This document shows positions 63,401 to 64,000 of a stretch of DNA of 64,000 nt, in pieces. Position 1 is the first letter of the stretch; each line of letters begins with the position of its first letter. Below the pieces are notes generated by a model, which was not told the origin of the DNA, ran no database searches, and worked only from the letters and a program-made list of their open reading frames with translations. Source of the stretch: Seriola aureovittata. Taxonomy: Eukaryota > Chordata > Actinopteri > Carangiformes > Carangidae. Where the stretch lies: positions 12,512,001-12,576,000 of the forward strand of contig NC_079382.1 of NCBI RefSeq assembly GCF_021018895.1. Direction: 5' to 3'. The position numbers and the translations under genes are program-made.

Positions 63401-64000
63401 AAAGATATTTTTTGTATTAACAATGAACTGACTGCTTGTATATGAGAAGGTGATTAATTCAAAGAGAATTATCACCTGAATGCCAATCCTTTCAGCTCTG
63501 TGGAGCTTTGTAGCCTCTTTCAGCTCATTGTTTTGGTTTTACAGCCCACATCTTTATTACTTTTGTTCTCACACCACTCTCATTAGCTTCATTTTAAAAA
63601 CCAAATGTACACTACCTGCCCAGCACCGCACAGAGGCAAAGTTAGCAACAAGCTGCAACATACTGGAGTATTTAGCAGCTCAAAGGAGCTATTTGTAAAT
63701 TTTGCTAATGCTACATAGAATAATGCTATATAGCCAGTGTTAGCATTAACAGCTGTTTACTAACCAGTACAATAGATGCTTTGCAAGCTCAGCATCAAAC
63801 TTCATTCCTTTACTCACCAAGAGTTGCCTCCAGCGGTGAAAAGCAACGCCAGTGTTTACTCTTGTCTATTAGGTCTTTTCTTCTACTGAAGTTTGCACAC
63901 TAACCAGCTAAACCCTGCATGTCTCGTCTCTTTCTGCTCAATGAAGCTTCCAGTCTGCCCTGATGACATAGTGCTGCTCAGAGGGCGTATTATAACCTCT
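60460..64000. other. Region upstream of fam110c, no gene recognised
   Basis: 60460-60650 should hold the fam110c 5'UTR and promoter, though no core element stands out. The rest is AT-rich with short open frames of no protein character. 63600-63780 has repeated TTAGC-type words and may be an old repeat. Confidence 0.4.

Overview
The window is vertebrate nuclear DNA, almost certainly from a ray-finned (teleost) fish and probably a percomorph. The evidence is small GT-AG exons spread over large AT-rich introns, very many (CA)n/(TG)n microsatellites, interspersed repeats of types I recognise from teleost genomes, and proteins that align along their length with remembered vertebrate families. No bacterial, phage or CRISPR-like content was seen. 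Exon boundaries were worked out by hand from splice-site motifs, reading phase and family knowledge; no alignment was run. || Layout: (1) 1-2.6 kb, minus strand: 5' part of a SOUL/heme-binding protein gene (hebp2-like); the 3' part lies outside the window. (2) 4.6-13.9 kb, minus: complete cmtr1 (cap1 mRNA 2'-O-ribose methyltransferase), 23 coding exons giving 825 aa, plus a non-coding first exon. (3) 14-28 kb: gene-poor DNA with one credible two-exon gene on the plus strand at 16.4-18.0 kb, predicting a 67-aa microprotein of unknown function, plus microsatellites and repeats. (4) 28.4-40.8 kb, plus: tdrp-like gene, four coding exons, 234 aa. Its second intron region also carries a 549-bp solo LTR flanked by 5-bp target-site duplications. 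(5) 42.8-56 kb, minus: complete fbxo25 (F-box protein), nine coding exons, 353 aa. (6) 59.4-60.5 kb, minus: fam110c-like gene with its reading frame in one exon. (7) 60.5-64 kb: no gene recognised. || The genes are not an operon or a pathway. They are neighbouring housekeeping, nuclear and cytoskeletal genes; their human counterparts are spread over 6q24, 6p21, 8p23 and 2p25 but, as I recall, most lie on chicken chromosome 3, so the order looks like an old vertebrate linkage block. || The most interesting structure is at splice sites. Three exons, one in tdrp and two in fbxo25, have long (UG)n tracts just upstream of their 3' splice sites. All three exons are symmetric (phase 0 at both ends; 57, 93 and 144 nt), so skipping them would keep the reading frame. 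I saw no clearly new biological system.
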